Positions 25,398-33,513 of a stretch of DNA of 39,597 nt are shown one piece after another. Each line of letters starts with the position of its first letter. Position 1 is the first letter of the stretch. This DNA comes from JAEUJT01 sp044225205. Lineage in GTDB: Bacteria > Myxococcota > Myxococcia > Myxococcales > Myxococcaceae. The translations under genes and the position numbers were made by a program. The notes under the pieces are model-generated. The model was not told where the DNA came from and did no database searches. It saw only the letters and a list, made by a program, of their open reading frames with translations. Location: the NCBI GenBank assembly GCA_044225205.1, contig JBGAIY010000016.1, positions 1 to 39,597 of the forward strand, given 5' to 3'.

Positions 25398-25427
25398 AGC
25401 CGTTCTGAAGTACGCGGAGAGCTGCCT

Positions 25428-26297
25428 ATGTCAAAGAAGCGCGTTCACGAGATTGCCAAAGAGTTGAAAGACAACCACGGCATCGAACTCGACAACAAAG
25501 CCGTTGTGACCGAGCTGCAGTCGCTCGGGTACGACGTCAAGAGCCATTCGTCGTCGCTTGAAGACGACCAAGCCGTCGCCGCCGTTCAACGCATTGTCGA
25601 CAAGCGCAAGCCGAAGGCCGCGCCGCCGCCGGTCGCGCCCAAAGGCTTCGTCGTTCGCCGCAAGGTGGGTGAGTCGACCGTGCAGACGGCCGTCGCCCCT
25701 CCGACGGGCGGCCCGTTGATTTCGAAGCCGGTGGGCATGCCGCCTCCGGTGGCAGAGACCGAGAACGTCGCCGCGACCGCCGCGGTCGAGACCGCTCCTC
25801 CGGTCGAGGCCGCCCCGGCCACCGCAACGGCCAACATGAATGTGAACGTGAACGTGAATGCCGCTTCGGCGGTCGTGGCTCCTCCGGTTGAACCCCCCGC
25901 GCCGGTGGCGGTGGCGGCAGTGGCCGCGGCGCCGGTGACGGCCCCGGGTGCCGGTGGCCCCGGCCGCCGCGGCGGTGCCGGCCGCGGCCGTTCGGGTGCC
26001 CGCGGCGGTCGCTTCGGCTCCGCGCGCTCGGCCGTCGGCGGCGCGCACGTCGGCGCCCCGCGGCGCCAGCGGCGTTGGCGCCTCCCCGGCGGCGGTGCCT
26101 CCCATGGTTCGCCAAGGCATCGGTGCGCGGGCCTCGGCTCTCGCCCCGGCGTCACGGTTCGCCGCAAATCGGCGGCCCCGCGGCGGGAGCGACCGCCACG
26201 GGCTTGGCCACGCCCAGCGGGCCTCCCAAGCCGCTCATGCCGACCGCGACGCAAGCCGTTGTGGTCAGCCGGCCGCTCATTGCGATCAAGCGCGTGA
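25428..26297 (+). CDS. infB: Translation initiation factor IF-2, N-terminal part (gene broken)
   Basis: This frame encodes the start of IF-2: KKRVHEIAKELKDNHGIELD and ELQSLGYDVKSHSSSLEDD are the first IF2-N helix-turn segment, followed by an Ala/Pro/Val-rich linker with a curious NMNVNVNVN stretch. True coding in this frame fades between about 25930 and 26170; the end at 26297 is an artefact of the shift. The sequence then continues in the frame open at 26075-26512. In the GC-rich linker another frame (25948-26364) is also Ala/Pro-rich, so more than one indel may be present. IF-2 is an essential GTPase that places initiator tRNA on the ribosome. Confidence 0.8.
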   Translation: MSKKRVHEIAKELKDNHGIELDNKAVVTELQSLGYDVKSHSSSLEDDQAVAAVQRIVDKRKPKAAPPPVAPKGFVVRRKVGESTVQTAVAPPTGGPLISKPVGMPPPVAETENVAATAAVETAPPVEAAPATATANMNVNVNVNAASAVVAPPVEPPAPVAVAAVAAAPVTAPGAGGPGRRGGAGRGRSGARGGRFGSARSAVGGAHVGAPRRQRRWRLPGGGASHGSPRHRCAGLGSRPGVTVRRKSAAPRRERPPRAWPRPAGLPSRSCRPRRKPLWSAGRSLRSSA

Positions 26298-26512
26298 CGC
26301 CCACGCACCAAGCGAACCGCTACCCCACGGCCCCGGGCAAGAAGGCCATTGGCGAAGTTCGTGAATTCAAGGTGGTGCTGAACCAGTTCGGCGGTGGCGC
26401 GAAAGACTTCGTCGACGTTTCGAAAGCGAAAGAAAAGAGCGCCGGGGCACGGGCCGCACCGCCAAAGACAAGGCGGGCGAAGGCACCGCGTCGACCGACT
26501 ACCGCGAGCTGA
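26075..26512 (+). CDS. infB: IF-2, linker segment (second frame)
   Basis: From about 26170 this frame reads PTATQAVVVSRPLIAIKRV and APGKKAIGEVREFKVV followed by DFVDVSKAKEKS, which I recognise as the segment just before the second IF2-N domain in myxobacterial IF-2. It gives way near 26447 to the frame of the next fragment: one added G in GCCGGGGCACGGG would give K-S-A-G-G-T-G-R-T-A-K-D-K without interruption. The apparent start codon at 26075 is not a real start. Confidence 0.65.
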   Translation: MAPPRRRCLPWFAKASVRGPRLSPRRHGSPQIGGPAAGATATGLATPSGPPKPLMPTATQAVVVSRPLIAIKRVTPTHQANRYPTAPGKKAIGEVREFKVVLNQFGGGAKDFVDVSKAKEKSAGARAAPPKTRRAKAPRRPTTAS

Positions 26513-26523
26513 TTTTCGGCCGA

Positions 26524-27246
26524 GTGTCGATACCGATTCGCGGCAAGAAGAAGAAGCCCACCAAGAAGGGCCAGAAGACCCAAATCACCGAAATGGCCGA
26601 AGAAAAAAAGGTCATCAAGGTGCAAGACGGCATCACCGTCAGCGACCTCTCGCAGCGCATGGGCGTCAAGACCACCGAGCTCATCAAGAAGTTGATGGCG
26701 TCGGGCAAAATGGTCACCGCGACCATGACCATCGACGCCGAGACGGCCGGCGTCATTGCCCTGGGCTACGGGTGGGCGGTGAAGAAGGTCGGCTTCGAGG
26801 TCGAAGACTTCTTGCCGAAGGTGGTTGACGCGCCCGAAGACGTGATTTCGCGGCCTCCGGTGGTCACGGTCATGGGTCACGTCGACCACGGCAAGACGTC
26901 GTTGCTCGACGCGATTCGCCAAGCGAACGTGGCGGCCGGCGAAACCGGTGGCATCACCCAGCACATCGGCGCGTACACGGTGAAGTCGTCGCACGGCGAC
27001 ATCACCTTTCTCGACACTCCGGGCCACGAGGCGTTCAGCGCCATGCGTTCGCGCGGTGCCAACATCACCGACGTGGTGGTGCTGGTCGTCGCCGCCGACG
27101 ACGGCGTCATGCCGCAGACCAAAGAAGCCATTCAGCACGCGCAGAAAGCCGAAGTGCCCATCGTCGTCGCCATCAACAAGATGGACACTCCGGGCGCCAA
27201 CGCTGACCGCGTGAAGAAAGACTTGGCCGACAATGGCTTGCTCGCC
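26524..27246 (+). CDS. infB: IF-2, second N-domain and G1-G4 of the GTPase (third frame)
   Basis: This piece (coding from about 26447; the apparent GTG at 26524 is internal) carries RGKKKKPTKKGQKTQ, the second IF2-N domain (EEKKVIKVQDGITVSDLSQR), and most of the GTPase: G1 GHVDHGKTS, G2 region GGITQHIGAY, G3 DTPGHEAF and G4 NKMDTPGAN. Coding stops making sense after DLADNGLLA at about 27246, although the frame stays open by chance to 28212. The residues that should lie between here and the G5 motif (about 10, normally around EEWGGDT) are missing, and the next fragment resumes in another frame. Confidence 0.8.
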
Positions 27247-28324
27247 GGTCTCGGCGAAGCAGAAGACCGGGCTCGACTTGCTGCTCGAGAACATTTCGCT
27301 GCAAGCCGAAGTGCTCGAACTCAAAGCCAACCCGTCGCGGCCCGCCCAAGGCACGATTCTCGAAGCGTTTCTCGAAAAGGGCCGCGGCCCGGTCGCCACC
27401 GTGCTCGTGCAAGAAGGCACGTTGCGCAAGGGCGACGCCGTGGTCACCGGCACCCACTACGGGCGCGTGCGCATGCTGGTCAACGACAAGGGCCAGACCA
27501 TCGACGAGCTCAAGCCCGGCTACTCGGCCGAGGTCATTGGGCTTTCGGGCGTACCCACCGCGGGCGACGTCATTCACTCGGTCGCCGACGAAAAGGCCGC
27601 CAAGCAGATCGCCGACCACCGCATTTTGAAAGCGCGCCAAGCCGAGGCGGGCAAGACCTCGCGCGAGACGCTCGACGACTTGCTGGCCAAGCAAAAGGTC
27701 GCCGACCAGAAAGAACTCAAGGTCGTGCTCAAGGCCGACGTGTCGGGTTCGCTCGAGGCCGTGGCCGACGCGGTCACCAAGCTGTCGACCAAGAAGGTCA
27801 AGGTCACCATCGTGCAGAAGAGCGTCGGCATGATGACCGAGACCGACATGAACAACGCCGCCGCGTTCGGGGCAGCCGTCATCGGCTTCAATTCTCGGCC
27901 CGAGTCGGGCGCCGAGTCGGCCGCGAAAGCACTCGAAGTGAAGTGGGCCACCTACGGCATCATTTACGAGCTGCTCGACGGCATCACCCACATGATGGAA
28001 GACTTGCTCGAGCCCATTCGCGTCGAGAAGAAGTTGGGCAAGGCCGAAGTGCGCAACCTCTTCAACGTGCCGAAGCTCGGCGTGGTCGCGGGTTCGTCGG
28101 TCACCGAAGGCACGCTCAAGCGCTCGGCGCACGTGCGGGTGTGGCGGTCGAACAAGCAGATCTTTCAAGGCAAGCTCGCCAGCCTCAAGCGCTTCAAAGA
28201 CGACGTGCGTGAAGTGGCTCAGGGTTTCGAATGCGGTATTGGCATCGAAGGGTTCGCCGAAATTCAGGCCGGCGACGTCATCGAAGCCTACGAAATCGAG
28301 GAGATTCGGCCCTCGCTCAACTAG
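27233..28324 (+). CDS. infB: IF-2, C-terminal part from G5 onward (fourth frame)
   Basis: Coding resumes at about 27242 with SPVSAKQKTGLDLLLENISL, the G5 (SAK) motif, followed by IF-2 domains II (GRGPVATVLVQEGTLRKGDAV), III (VVLKADVSGSLEAVADAV, VGMMTETDMNNAAAF) and IV ending FECGIGIEGFAEIQAGDVIE. The ATG at 27233 is an in-frame chance start, not the true one. Compared with intact IF-2 the only loss is the short stretch before G5. The fragment ends normally, and ylxP follows after 135 bases. Confidence 0.85.
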   Translation: MACSPVSAKQKTGLDLLLENISLQAEVLELKANPSRPAQGTILEAFLEKGRGPVATVLVQEGTLRKGDAVVTGTHYGRVRMLVNDKGQTIDELKPGYSAEVIGLSGVPTAGDVIHSVADEKAAKQIADHRILKARQAEAGKTSRETLDDLLAKQKVADQKELKVVLKADVSGSLEAVADAVTKLSTKKVKVTIVQKSVGMMTETDMNNAAAFGAAVIGFNSRPESGAESAAKALEVKWATYGIIYELLDGITHMMEDLLEPIRVEKKLGKAEVRNLFNVPKLGVVAGSSVTEGTLKRSAHVRVWRSNKQIFQGKLASLKRFKDDVREVAQGFECGIGIEGFAEIQAGDVIEAYEIEEIRPSLN

Positions 28325-28459
28325 CGGCCGTTGCTTGACCGGCGCCAGCGCGGTGGGTGCGCGCGGCGCCGTGTCGGTCGGCCGATTTGTGCTCTGTGTG
28401 GCAAACGTGCTGGTGTTTCAGCTTTGGGGCGGGTGTGCGTCAGTTGCGTTGGAGTGCCC

Positions 28460-29065
28460 ATGTTCGTCTGCGTAGCGCGCATTACCCTCGACATACCCGC
28501 GGCGGGTTCGCTGAAGGCCAAGCGCCAGGTGCTGCGCCGGGTCACCGACCGGGTGAAGGCCAAGTTCAACGTGTCGGTCGCTGAAGTCGAAGACAACGAC
28601 GTGTGGAACCGGGCCGTCGTCGCCCTGGCGGTGGTGGGCAACGACAAACGCCACGTCAACGAGCAGATGGACAAGATTCTTCAGTTCGTCGACGACATGT
28701 ACGTCGCCCCCATTGCTTCGCGAGAACTCGAAATTTTGTCGTTTGGTGACCAGTTGTTTTCGGGCTCGACGGGCGCGCCCGACCTGATGGCGCTGACGAT
28801 ACCCAAGGGCGAGCGTTCGTTGGCCGAAGCCGAGGGCCTCGGCGACTGGGACCGCCGCCACGAGCGCGTGCCGCCTCCGTCGATTTCGGCCCCCCGGCCC
28901 AAGGCGAGCGCCCCCCGGCCCAAGTTGTCGCTGGAAGACGCCAAAGCCGTCGCACGTTCATTGCGCAACCGCCGCGAGTGGGAACAGCGCGGCGGCAAGG
29001 CCCCGACCGGGTCGCGCAAAGGTGAAGTGGCAGTCGAACCTGAACACGAAGAAGACGACGCATGA
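28460..29065 (+). CDS. ylxP: YlxP/DUF503 protein with C-terminal extension
   Basis: Started at ATG 28460 behind a GGAG site (28451-28454); the frame is open further upstream but without a better start. The first ~95 residues are a DUF503 domain (PF04456): FVCVARITLDIPAAGSLKAK, RVKAKFNVSVAEVEDNDVW, then VAVVGNDKRHVNEQMDKI. DUF503 proteins such as Bacillus YlxP are small (about 90-100 residues) and lie between infB and rbfA, as here; a role in ribosome assembly is suspected. This one has about 105 additional residues: a Pro/Ala segment with duplicated APRPK and a basic/acidic tail ending EPEHEEDDA. Overlaps rbfA by 4 bases (ATGA). Confidence 0.88.
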   Translation: MFVCVARITLDIPAAGSLKAKRQVLRRVTDRVKAKFNVSVAEVEDNDVWNRAVVALAVVGNDKRHVNEQMDKILQFVDDMYVAPIASRELEILSFGDQLFSGSTGAPDLMALTIPKGERSLAEAEGLGDWDRRHERVPPPSISAPRPKASAPRPKLSLEDAKAVARSLRNRREWEQRGGKAPTGSRKGEVAVEPEHEEDDA

Positions 29066-29418
29066 GCTCGATTCGCCCAGAACGCGTCGCGCAAGAGATA
29101 CAGGCCGCCGTGGCCGACATTCTCACCCGCGGCATGATCAACGACCCCCGAGTGGGGTTCATCACCGTCACCGGCGTGAAGGTGTCGCCCGACTTGTCGG
29201 TGGCCCAGGTCTTTTATTCGATGATCGGCACCGACGCGCAGAAGGCCGAGACGCACGCGGGCCTGACCGCCGCCAAGGGGTTCGTGCGCCGCGAAGTCAC
29301 CAAGCGGGTGAAGCTGCGCATTTCGCCCGAAGTGTTCTTCACCTTCGACGGCTCGCTCGAAGAGGGTGACAAGATCGAGCGCTTGCTCAAACAAGTGCGC
29401 GACAAGGAAGGTTGGTAG
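29062..29418 (+). CDS. rbfA: Ribosome-binding factor A
   Basis: A 118-residue RbfA of standard length with the single KH-like fold: IRPERVAQEIQAAVADIL, NDPRVGFITVTGVKVSPDL, AQVFYSMIG and the closing RREVTKRVKLRISPEVFF. RbfA binds the 30S subunit during late maturation and cold adaptation. It overlaps the ylxP stop by 4 bases and precedes truB by 6 bases, which fits tight co-expression with the other translation genes. Nothing is unusual in the sequence. Confidence 0.95.
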   Translation: MSSIRPERVAQEIQAAVADILTRGMINDPRVGFITVTGVKVSPDLSVAQVFYSMIGTDAQKAETHAGLTAAKGFVRREVTKRVKLRISPEVFFTFDGSLEEGDKIERLLKQVRDKEGW

Positions 29419-29424
29419 CCGGCC

Positions 29425-30321
29425 ATGAGCGTCGACGGGGTGCTGGTGGTCGACAAGCCGCAGGGCCCCACGTCGTTCGACGTGGTACGCGACGTGCGCC
29501 ACGCGCTCAAGGTGCGCAAAGCCGGCCACACCGGCACGCTCGACCCCATGGCGACCGGCGTGCTGCCCATTTGTTTGGGCGACGCCACCCGCATTGCCCA
29601 GTACCTGACCGACGGCGACAAGGCGTACGAAGCCGTCATTCGCTTGGGCGCCGAGACCGACACGCTCGACGCCGAAGGCCAAGTCGTCGCGCAGTACCCG
29701 GTGCCCGCGTTGACCCGCGAAGTGCTCGAGGCCGCGCTCGAACGCTTTCGGGGCCGCATTCTGCAGACGCCGCCCATGTATTCGGCCATCAAGGTCGGGG
29801 GCAAACGGCTGTACGAGTTGGCCCGCGCCGGCGAAGAAGTCGAACGCAAAGCGCGAGAAATCACCGTGTTTTCGCTCGAGCTGCGCGACTTTTCGGCGAC
29901 CGACGTGCGGCTGTTCGTCAAAGCGTCGAAGGGCTTTTTCGTGCGGTGCCTGGCCCAAGACCTCGGCCGAGCCTTGGGCAGCGGAGCCCATTTGATCGCG
30001 CTGCGCCGGGTCGCCAGCGGGCCCTTTACGGTGGCGCAGGCCGTGCCGCTCGCCGAAATCGTCGCGCAGGGGCCGGCCATCGTCGCGAAACTGATTTCTG
30101 CCGAGGCGGCGTTGACGTCATTGCCGTCGGTGACCGTTTCGGCCGCCGCCGCAGTGCAAGTGCTCCACGGCGTTCAAGTCGAGACGTCGGTTCAAGAAGG
30201 CCTCGTTCGGGTGCTCGGCCCCGACGGAGAGCTGTTGGCTCTCGCCGACGCCGACCGTGGGCGGCTCAAGTATCGTCGTGTGCTCGCGCGCCGGGCTTCA
30301 CCCAAAGACACCGGGCCCTGA
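29425..30321 (+). CDS. truB: tRNA pseudouridine(55) synthase TruB
   Basis: A 298-residue pseudouridine synthase that modifies U55 in the T-loop of tRNAs. The motifs are in order: GVLVVDKPQGPTSFDVV at the N-terminus, KAGHTGTLDPMATGVLP with the catalytic Asp, YEAVIRLGAETDTLDAEG, then QTPPMYSAIKVGGKRLYELAR and the RNA-contact segment VKASKGFFVRCLAQDLG. A C-terminal PUA-like domain follows (residues ~235-290, VQEGLVRVLGPDGELLAL). Last gene of the rimP-truB operon; no clear terminator is visible in the following bases. Confidence 0.95.
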   Translation: MSVDGVLVVDKPQGPTSFDVVRDVRHALKVRKAGHTGTLDPMATGVLPICLGDATRIAQYLTDGDKAYEAVIRLGAETDTLDAEGQVVAQYPVPALTREVLEAALERFRGRILQTPPMYSAIKVGGKRLYELARAGEEVERKAREITVFSLELRDFSATDVRLFVKASKGFFVRCLAQDLGRALGSGAHLIALRRVASGPFTVAQAVPLAEIVAQGPAIVAKLISAEAALTSLPSVTVSAAAAVQVLHGVQVETSVQEGLVRVLGPDGELLALADADRGRLKYRRVLARRASPKDTGP

Positions 30322-30735
30322 AGCGCTCGGGCGTGGCTCGAGAGGCGCGCTGAGGCAGGCAACGCGGAGAGGCGTGAATTCGCCGTCGCGCTCGAACGAT
30401 GTTCGCGTGACCGGCGCGCGGTGTTCGCCAGCGTGGGGGCGTGAGGTCCGGAAACTCCGCGTCGACCAGATGATGGGTGTGTGAAAGCGCGCCGTGCTGC
30501 CCAACGCACGAGGCGCGAGTGGCGGCCCTGAACTCGGAGAGAGGCGCCGCTCGCCGAACTTCGCGAGTGGTGAGAGGCGAGTCGAACGAGGCCGCCCATG
30601 TCCCGTTTTGCCCCGGAGCCGGTGCGGCGCCGGTGGTGTCGTCCTTGGCGTCTACGACTGACGCCGAGAGTGCTCCGCTTCGGGTCAGTTCGAGGTACAG
30701 GCGCGTTCGCGTTGAGCCAACTTTGGGGGTTCGTG
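30322..30735. other. 414-base intergenic region with repeated GAGAGGCG
   Basis: No gene with the window's codon pattern is seen. The 8-mer GAGAGGCG occurs four times on the plus strand, at 30340, 30367, 30539 and 30572, and GCGAGTGG occurs twice near the last two. The region has fewer TCGA words than the coding sequence around it. A T/G-rich stretch just before 30736 may serve as the start region of the following lipoprotein gene. Confidence 0.5.
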
Positions 30736-33279
30736 ATGCGTCGTCTGATCGTGTTGTTCGTGAGTGCAATGGTGGCGGTGTCGTGCGGCGTTTCTGCGGG
30801 CGGCGGTGTCGATTCAACCGGCCAGGCACCGAGCTCGCTCAGAGGCCACCGAACGCCCCCTCCTTCGTTGGCGTCGAAACCGCTCGGGCCCGAAGGCGTT
30901 GCAGGCTCGTGGACGACGAAGACCATACCGTTCGTGGCGAGCACGATGCTGTTGCTGACCGACGGGCGCGTGTTGGTGCAAGAAGAGAATTTGCCCAAGT
31001 GGCACCTGCTGACCCCCGACAGCACCGGCTCGTACCTCAACGGAACCTGGTCGGCCGCCGCGTCGATGTCGAAGGGCCGACTCTATTACGCGTCGGCGGT
31101 AATGGCCGACGGCCGCGTCGTGGTGTTGGGCGGCGAGTACACGGGTGGCTCGAGTCAGACCGAAGACAACACCGCGGAGATGTACAACCCCGTGACGAAC
31201 ACCTGGTCGGCCATGTCGACGCCGGGGTGGGCCGAAATTGGAGACGCGGCGAGCACGGTCTTGGCCGACGGCCGGTTGTTGCTGGGCTCGCTGGCCGACA
31301 CCCGCACCGCCCTGTGGGACCCGACCACCAACGTGTGGTCGAACCCGGGCACCAAGTTGACCGCCAGTGACGAAGAAACGTGGGTGCTCTTGCCCAACGG
31401 TTCGGTGCTGACCATCGACTGCAGCCGCACCCGAGAATCGGAGCTGTGGGTGCCCGGCAAGGGGTGGCTTGAGGCCGGCGCTGTGCCCGTCGACGTGGTC
31501 GAAGCGTCATCACAAGAAATTGGCCCCGCGTTCTTGCTGCCCGACGGCCGTTCCATCTTCATCGGCGCGACGGGGAAGACCGTGGTGTGGACGCCCGGCA
31601 CCGGCACTTCTGGCTCGTGGAGCGTCGGCCCCAACTTGCCGGTCGAAGCGCAAGGGCAGTCGATCGCGAAAGACTCTCCGGGCGTGCTGTTGCCCGACGG
31701 CCACCTCTTGGTGACCGCCGCGCCCGCGGGCTCGAGCGGCTGGGGCGGGCCGACGTTCTTCTACGACATCAACCCGACCACCAACCCGATGGTGATCACG
31801 CCGGTGACGCCGCCTGGCAACAACGCGCAGCCTCCCTACGAGGGGCGACTCATGCTGCTCCCGAGCGGTGAGTTGATGTACACGCAGGGTACGGCGCAGG
31901 TGGCCTTTCATGCCGCGGTCACGGCGTCACTGAGCGCTCCGGTCGTGACCGACGTGCCCACGTCGCTCGCTCCAGGCGCCAGCGTGTTGCTGAAAGGCAA
32001 AGGCCTCAACGGCCTCTCGCAAACCGTGATGTATGGCGACGACGCTTCGAGCGCGACGAACTACCCGCTCGTGCGCCTTACCAACGTCACTACTGGCGTC
32101 GTCACCTATGCTCGCACCTTCGGGCATTCGAGCATGGGCGTCGCGACCGGCGACGCCATCGTCAGCACGAACGTCGCCATTCCTGCGAACATTGGCGCAG
32201 GCTCATATGAGCTTCGCGTCATTGCCAATGGCGTGCCGTCGGCGGCCGTCGCGGTCACGATCACCGGGTCGACGTGCGCGGGTTGCATCGACGGTTCGGG
32301 CGCGTGCCAGGCCGGCAATTCGAGCAATGCTTGCGGCGCTGGAGCGGCGATGTGCGTGGTCTGCTCGTCGAATCAGAGCTGTGTCTCTGGCGTTTGCTCG
32401 GGCGGCTCAGGCGGCGGTGCCGGTGGCGGCTCAGGCGGCGGTGCTGGTGGCGGCTCAGGCGGCGGTGCCGGTGGCGGCTCTGGCGGCGGTGCCGGTGGCG
32501 GCTCAGGCGGCGGTGCCGGTGGTGGCTCAGGCGGCGGTGCAGGTGGCGGTGCCGGTGGCGGCTCAGGTGGCGGTGCCGGTGGCGGCTCGGGTGGTGGCTC
32601 GGGTGGTGGCTCGGGCGGCGGTGCGGGTGGCGGATCCGGGTCGGACACGGTGCTCGAAAATGCGACGCCCGTGAGCGGCCTCTCGGGTGCGAGCGGTTCG
32701 TCGTCATACTTCGTTCTCAACGTGCCTGCGGGTCAGGGGAACCTGACGTTCAACATGTCGGGAGGCACGGGCGACGCCGACCTGTACGTCAGCAACGGCT
32801 CCAGGCCGACGACAACGTCGTATCAGTGTCGGCCGTACAAATCGGGCAACGCGGAGTCGTGTTCGTTCACCAACCCAGCGAGTGGCCCGTGGTACGTCAT
32901 GCTCCGAGGTTACGCGGCGTACGCGTCGGTGACGTTGACGGGCTCATACGGTGGCGCTCAACAGAACACGGTCGTGTTGCAGAATGGCACTCCGGTCACT
33001 GGGCTGTCAGGCGCCAGCGGTTCGACCCTGGGCTTCAAGATCTCCGTGCCCTCGGGTTCGGGCACCGTCACCATCACGATGACGGGAGTGAACGCCACCG
33101 GCGACGCCGACCTCTACGTTCGCAAAGGGAGCGCGCCGACGCTCACCACGTTCGATTGCCGCCCGTACAAGTCTGGCAGCAACGAAACGTGTACTTTCAC
33201 CGCTCCGAGTGGCGACTATTTCATCAACGTCTACGGGTACTCGGCCTTCACCGGAGTCACGCTCAAGGCTTCGTATTAG
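30736..33279 (+). CDS. Galactose-oxidase-like lipoprotein with Gly-rich stalk and two PPC domains
   Basis: Started at ATG 30736, where a lipoprotein signal begins (MRRLIVLFVSAMVAVSC, Cys 17); 847 residues. Residues ~54-397 are a kelch-type propeller (SAVMADGRVVVLGGEYTGG, AEMYNPVTNTWSAMSTP, DPTTNVWSNPG). Residues ~399-511 match the C-terminal domain of galactose-oxidase-like proteins (DUF1929), including the RTFGHSSMGVATGD segment. A Cys-rich hinge (~513-553) leads to a Gly-Ser-Ala stalk (~554-635), then two PPC domains (~639-738 and ~744-847), each with DADLYV and CRPYKSG. PPC domains are often removed during secretion or bind polymers. I cannot confirm the Tyr/His copper ligands of true galactose oxidase, so catalysis is open. 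No frameshift in this long gene. Confidence 0.87.
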   Translation: MRRLIVLFVSAMVAVSCGVSAGGGVDSTGQAPSSLRGHRTPPPSLASKPLGPEGVAGSWTTKTIPFVASTMLLLTDGRVLVQEENLPKWHLLTPDSTGSYLNGTWSAAASMSKGRLYYASAVMADGRVVVLGGEYTGGSSQTEDNTAEMYNPVTNTWSAMSTPGWAEIGDAASTVLADGRLLLGSLADTRTALWDPTTNVWSNPGTKLTASDEETWVLLPNGSVLTIDCSRTRESELWVPGKGWLEAGAVPVDVVEASSQEIGPAFLLPDGRSIFIGATGKTVVWTPGTGTSGSWSVGPNLPVEAQGQSIAKDSPGVLLPDGHLLVTAAPAGSSGWGGPTFFYDINPTTNPMVITPVTPPGNNAQPPYEGRLMLLPSGELMYTQGTAQVAFHAAVTASLSAPVVTDVPTSLAPGASVLLKGKGLNGLSQTVMYGDDASSATNYPLVRLTNVTTGVVTYARTFGHSSMGVATGDAIVSTNVAIPANIGAGSYELRVIANGVPSAAVAVTITGSTCAGCIDGSGACQAGNSSNACGAGAAMCVVCSSNQSCVSGVCSGGSGGGAGGGSGGGAGGGSGGGAGGGSGGGAGGGSGGGAGGGSGGGAGGGAGGGSGGGAGGGSGGGSGGGSGGGAGGGSGSDTVLENATPVSGLSGASGSSSYFVLNVPAGQGNLTFNMSGGTGDADLYVSNGSRPTTTSYQCRPYKSGNAESCSFTNPASGPWYVMLRGYAAYASVTLTGSYGGAQQNTVVLQNGTPVTGLSGASGSTLGFKISVPSGSGTVTITMTGVNATGDADLYVRKGSAPTLTTFDCRPYKSGSNETCTFTAPSGDYFINVYGYSAFTGVTLKASY
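32397..32640 (+). repeat. 24-base minisatellite encoding (GGGAGGGS)n
   Basis: About ten imperfect copies of a unit built from GGCGGTGCCGGTGGCGGCTC plus variants encode a Gly/Ala/Ser stalk between the Cys-rich hinge and the PPC domains of the lipoprotein. The single GGATCC site of the window lies at its very end (32632-32637). Confidence 0.9.
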
Positions 33280-33513
33280 ATCGAGCTTCGTTCGCGTGCA
33301 GATGGGCGTGCGGCCGTAACCGGTGCAGTTGACTTGGGCTTTCAAGCACGGCGCAGCTCAACGCGACCGAAGCGGTGAACGCGAGTTCGGCCCGTGCTGC
33401 TCACGTGGCTCCATTCGAACTCGCAGCGCCTCGATGAGACGGGCGAGCACGAGCCCCGGCGCCGGTCGTTCTCGTCGAACTGTTCGACGCGAAGAACGCC
33501 CCGCGCGCCGGGG

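Noticed and set aside
27247..28212. Continuation of the third infB frame beyond 27246
   Set aside because: The translation becomes Arg/His-rich and loses all similarity to IF-2, which continues in the other frame.
32261..32720. Minus-strand frames rich in His-Arg or Pro-Glu repeats
   Set aside because: Shadows of the Gly-rich minisatellite in the lipoprotein gene.
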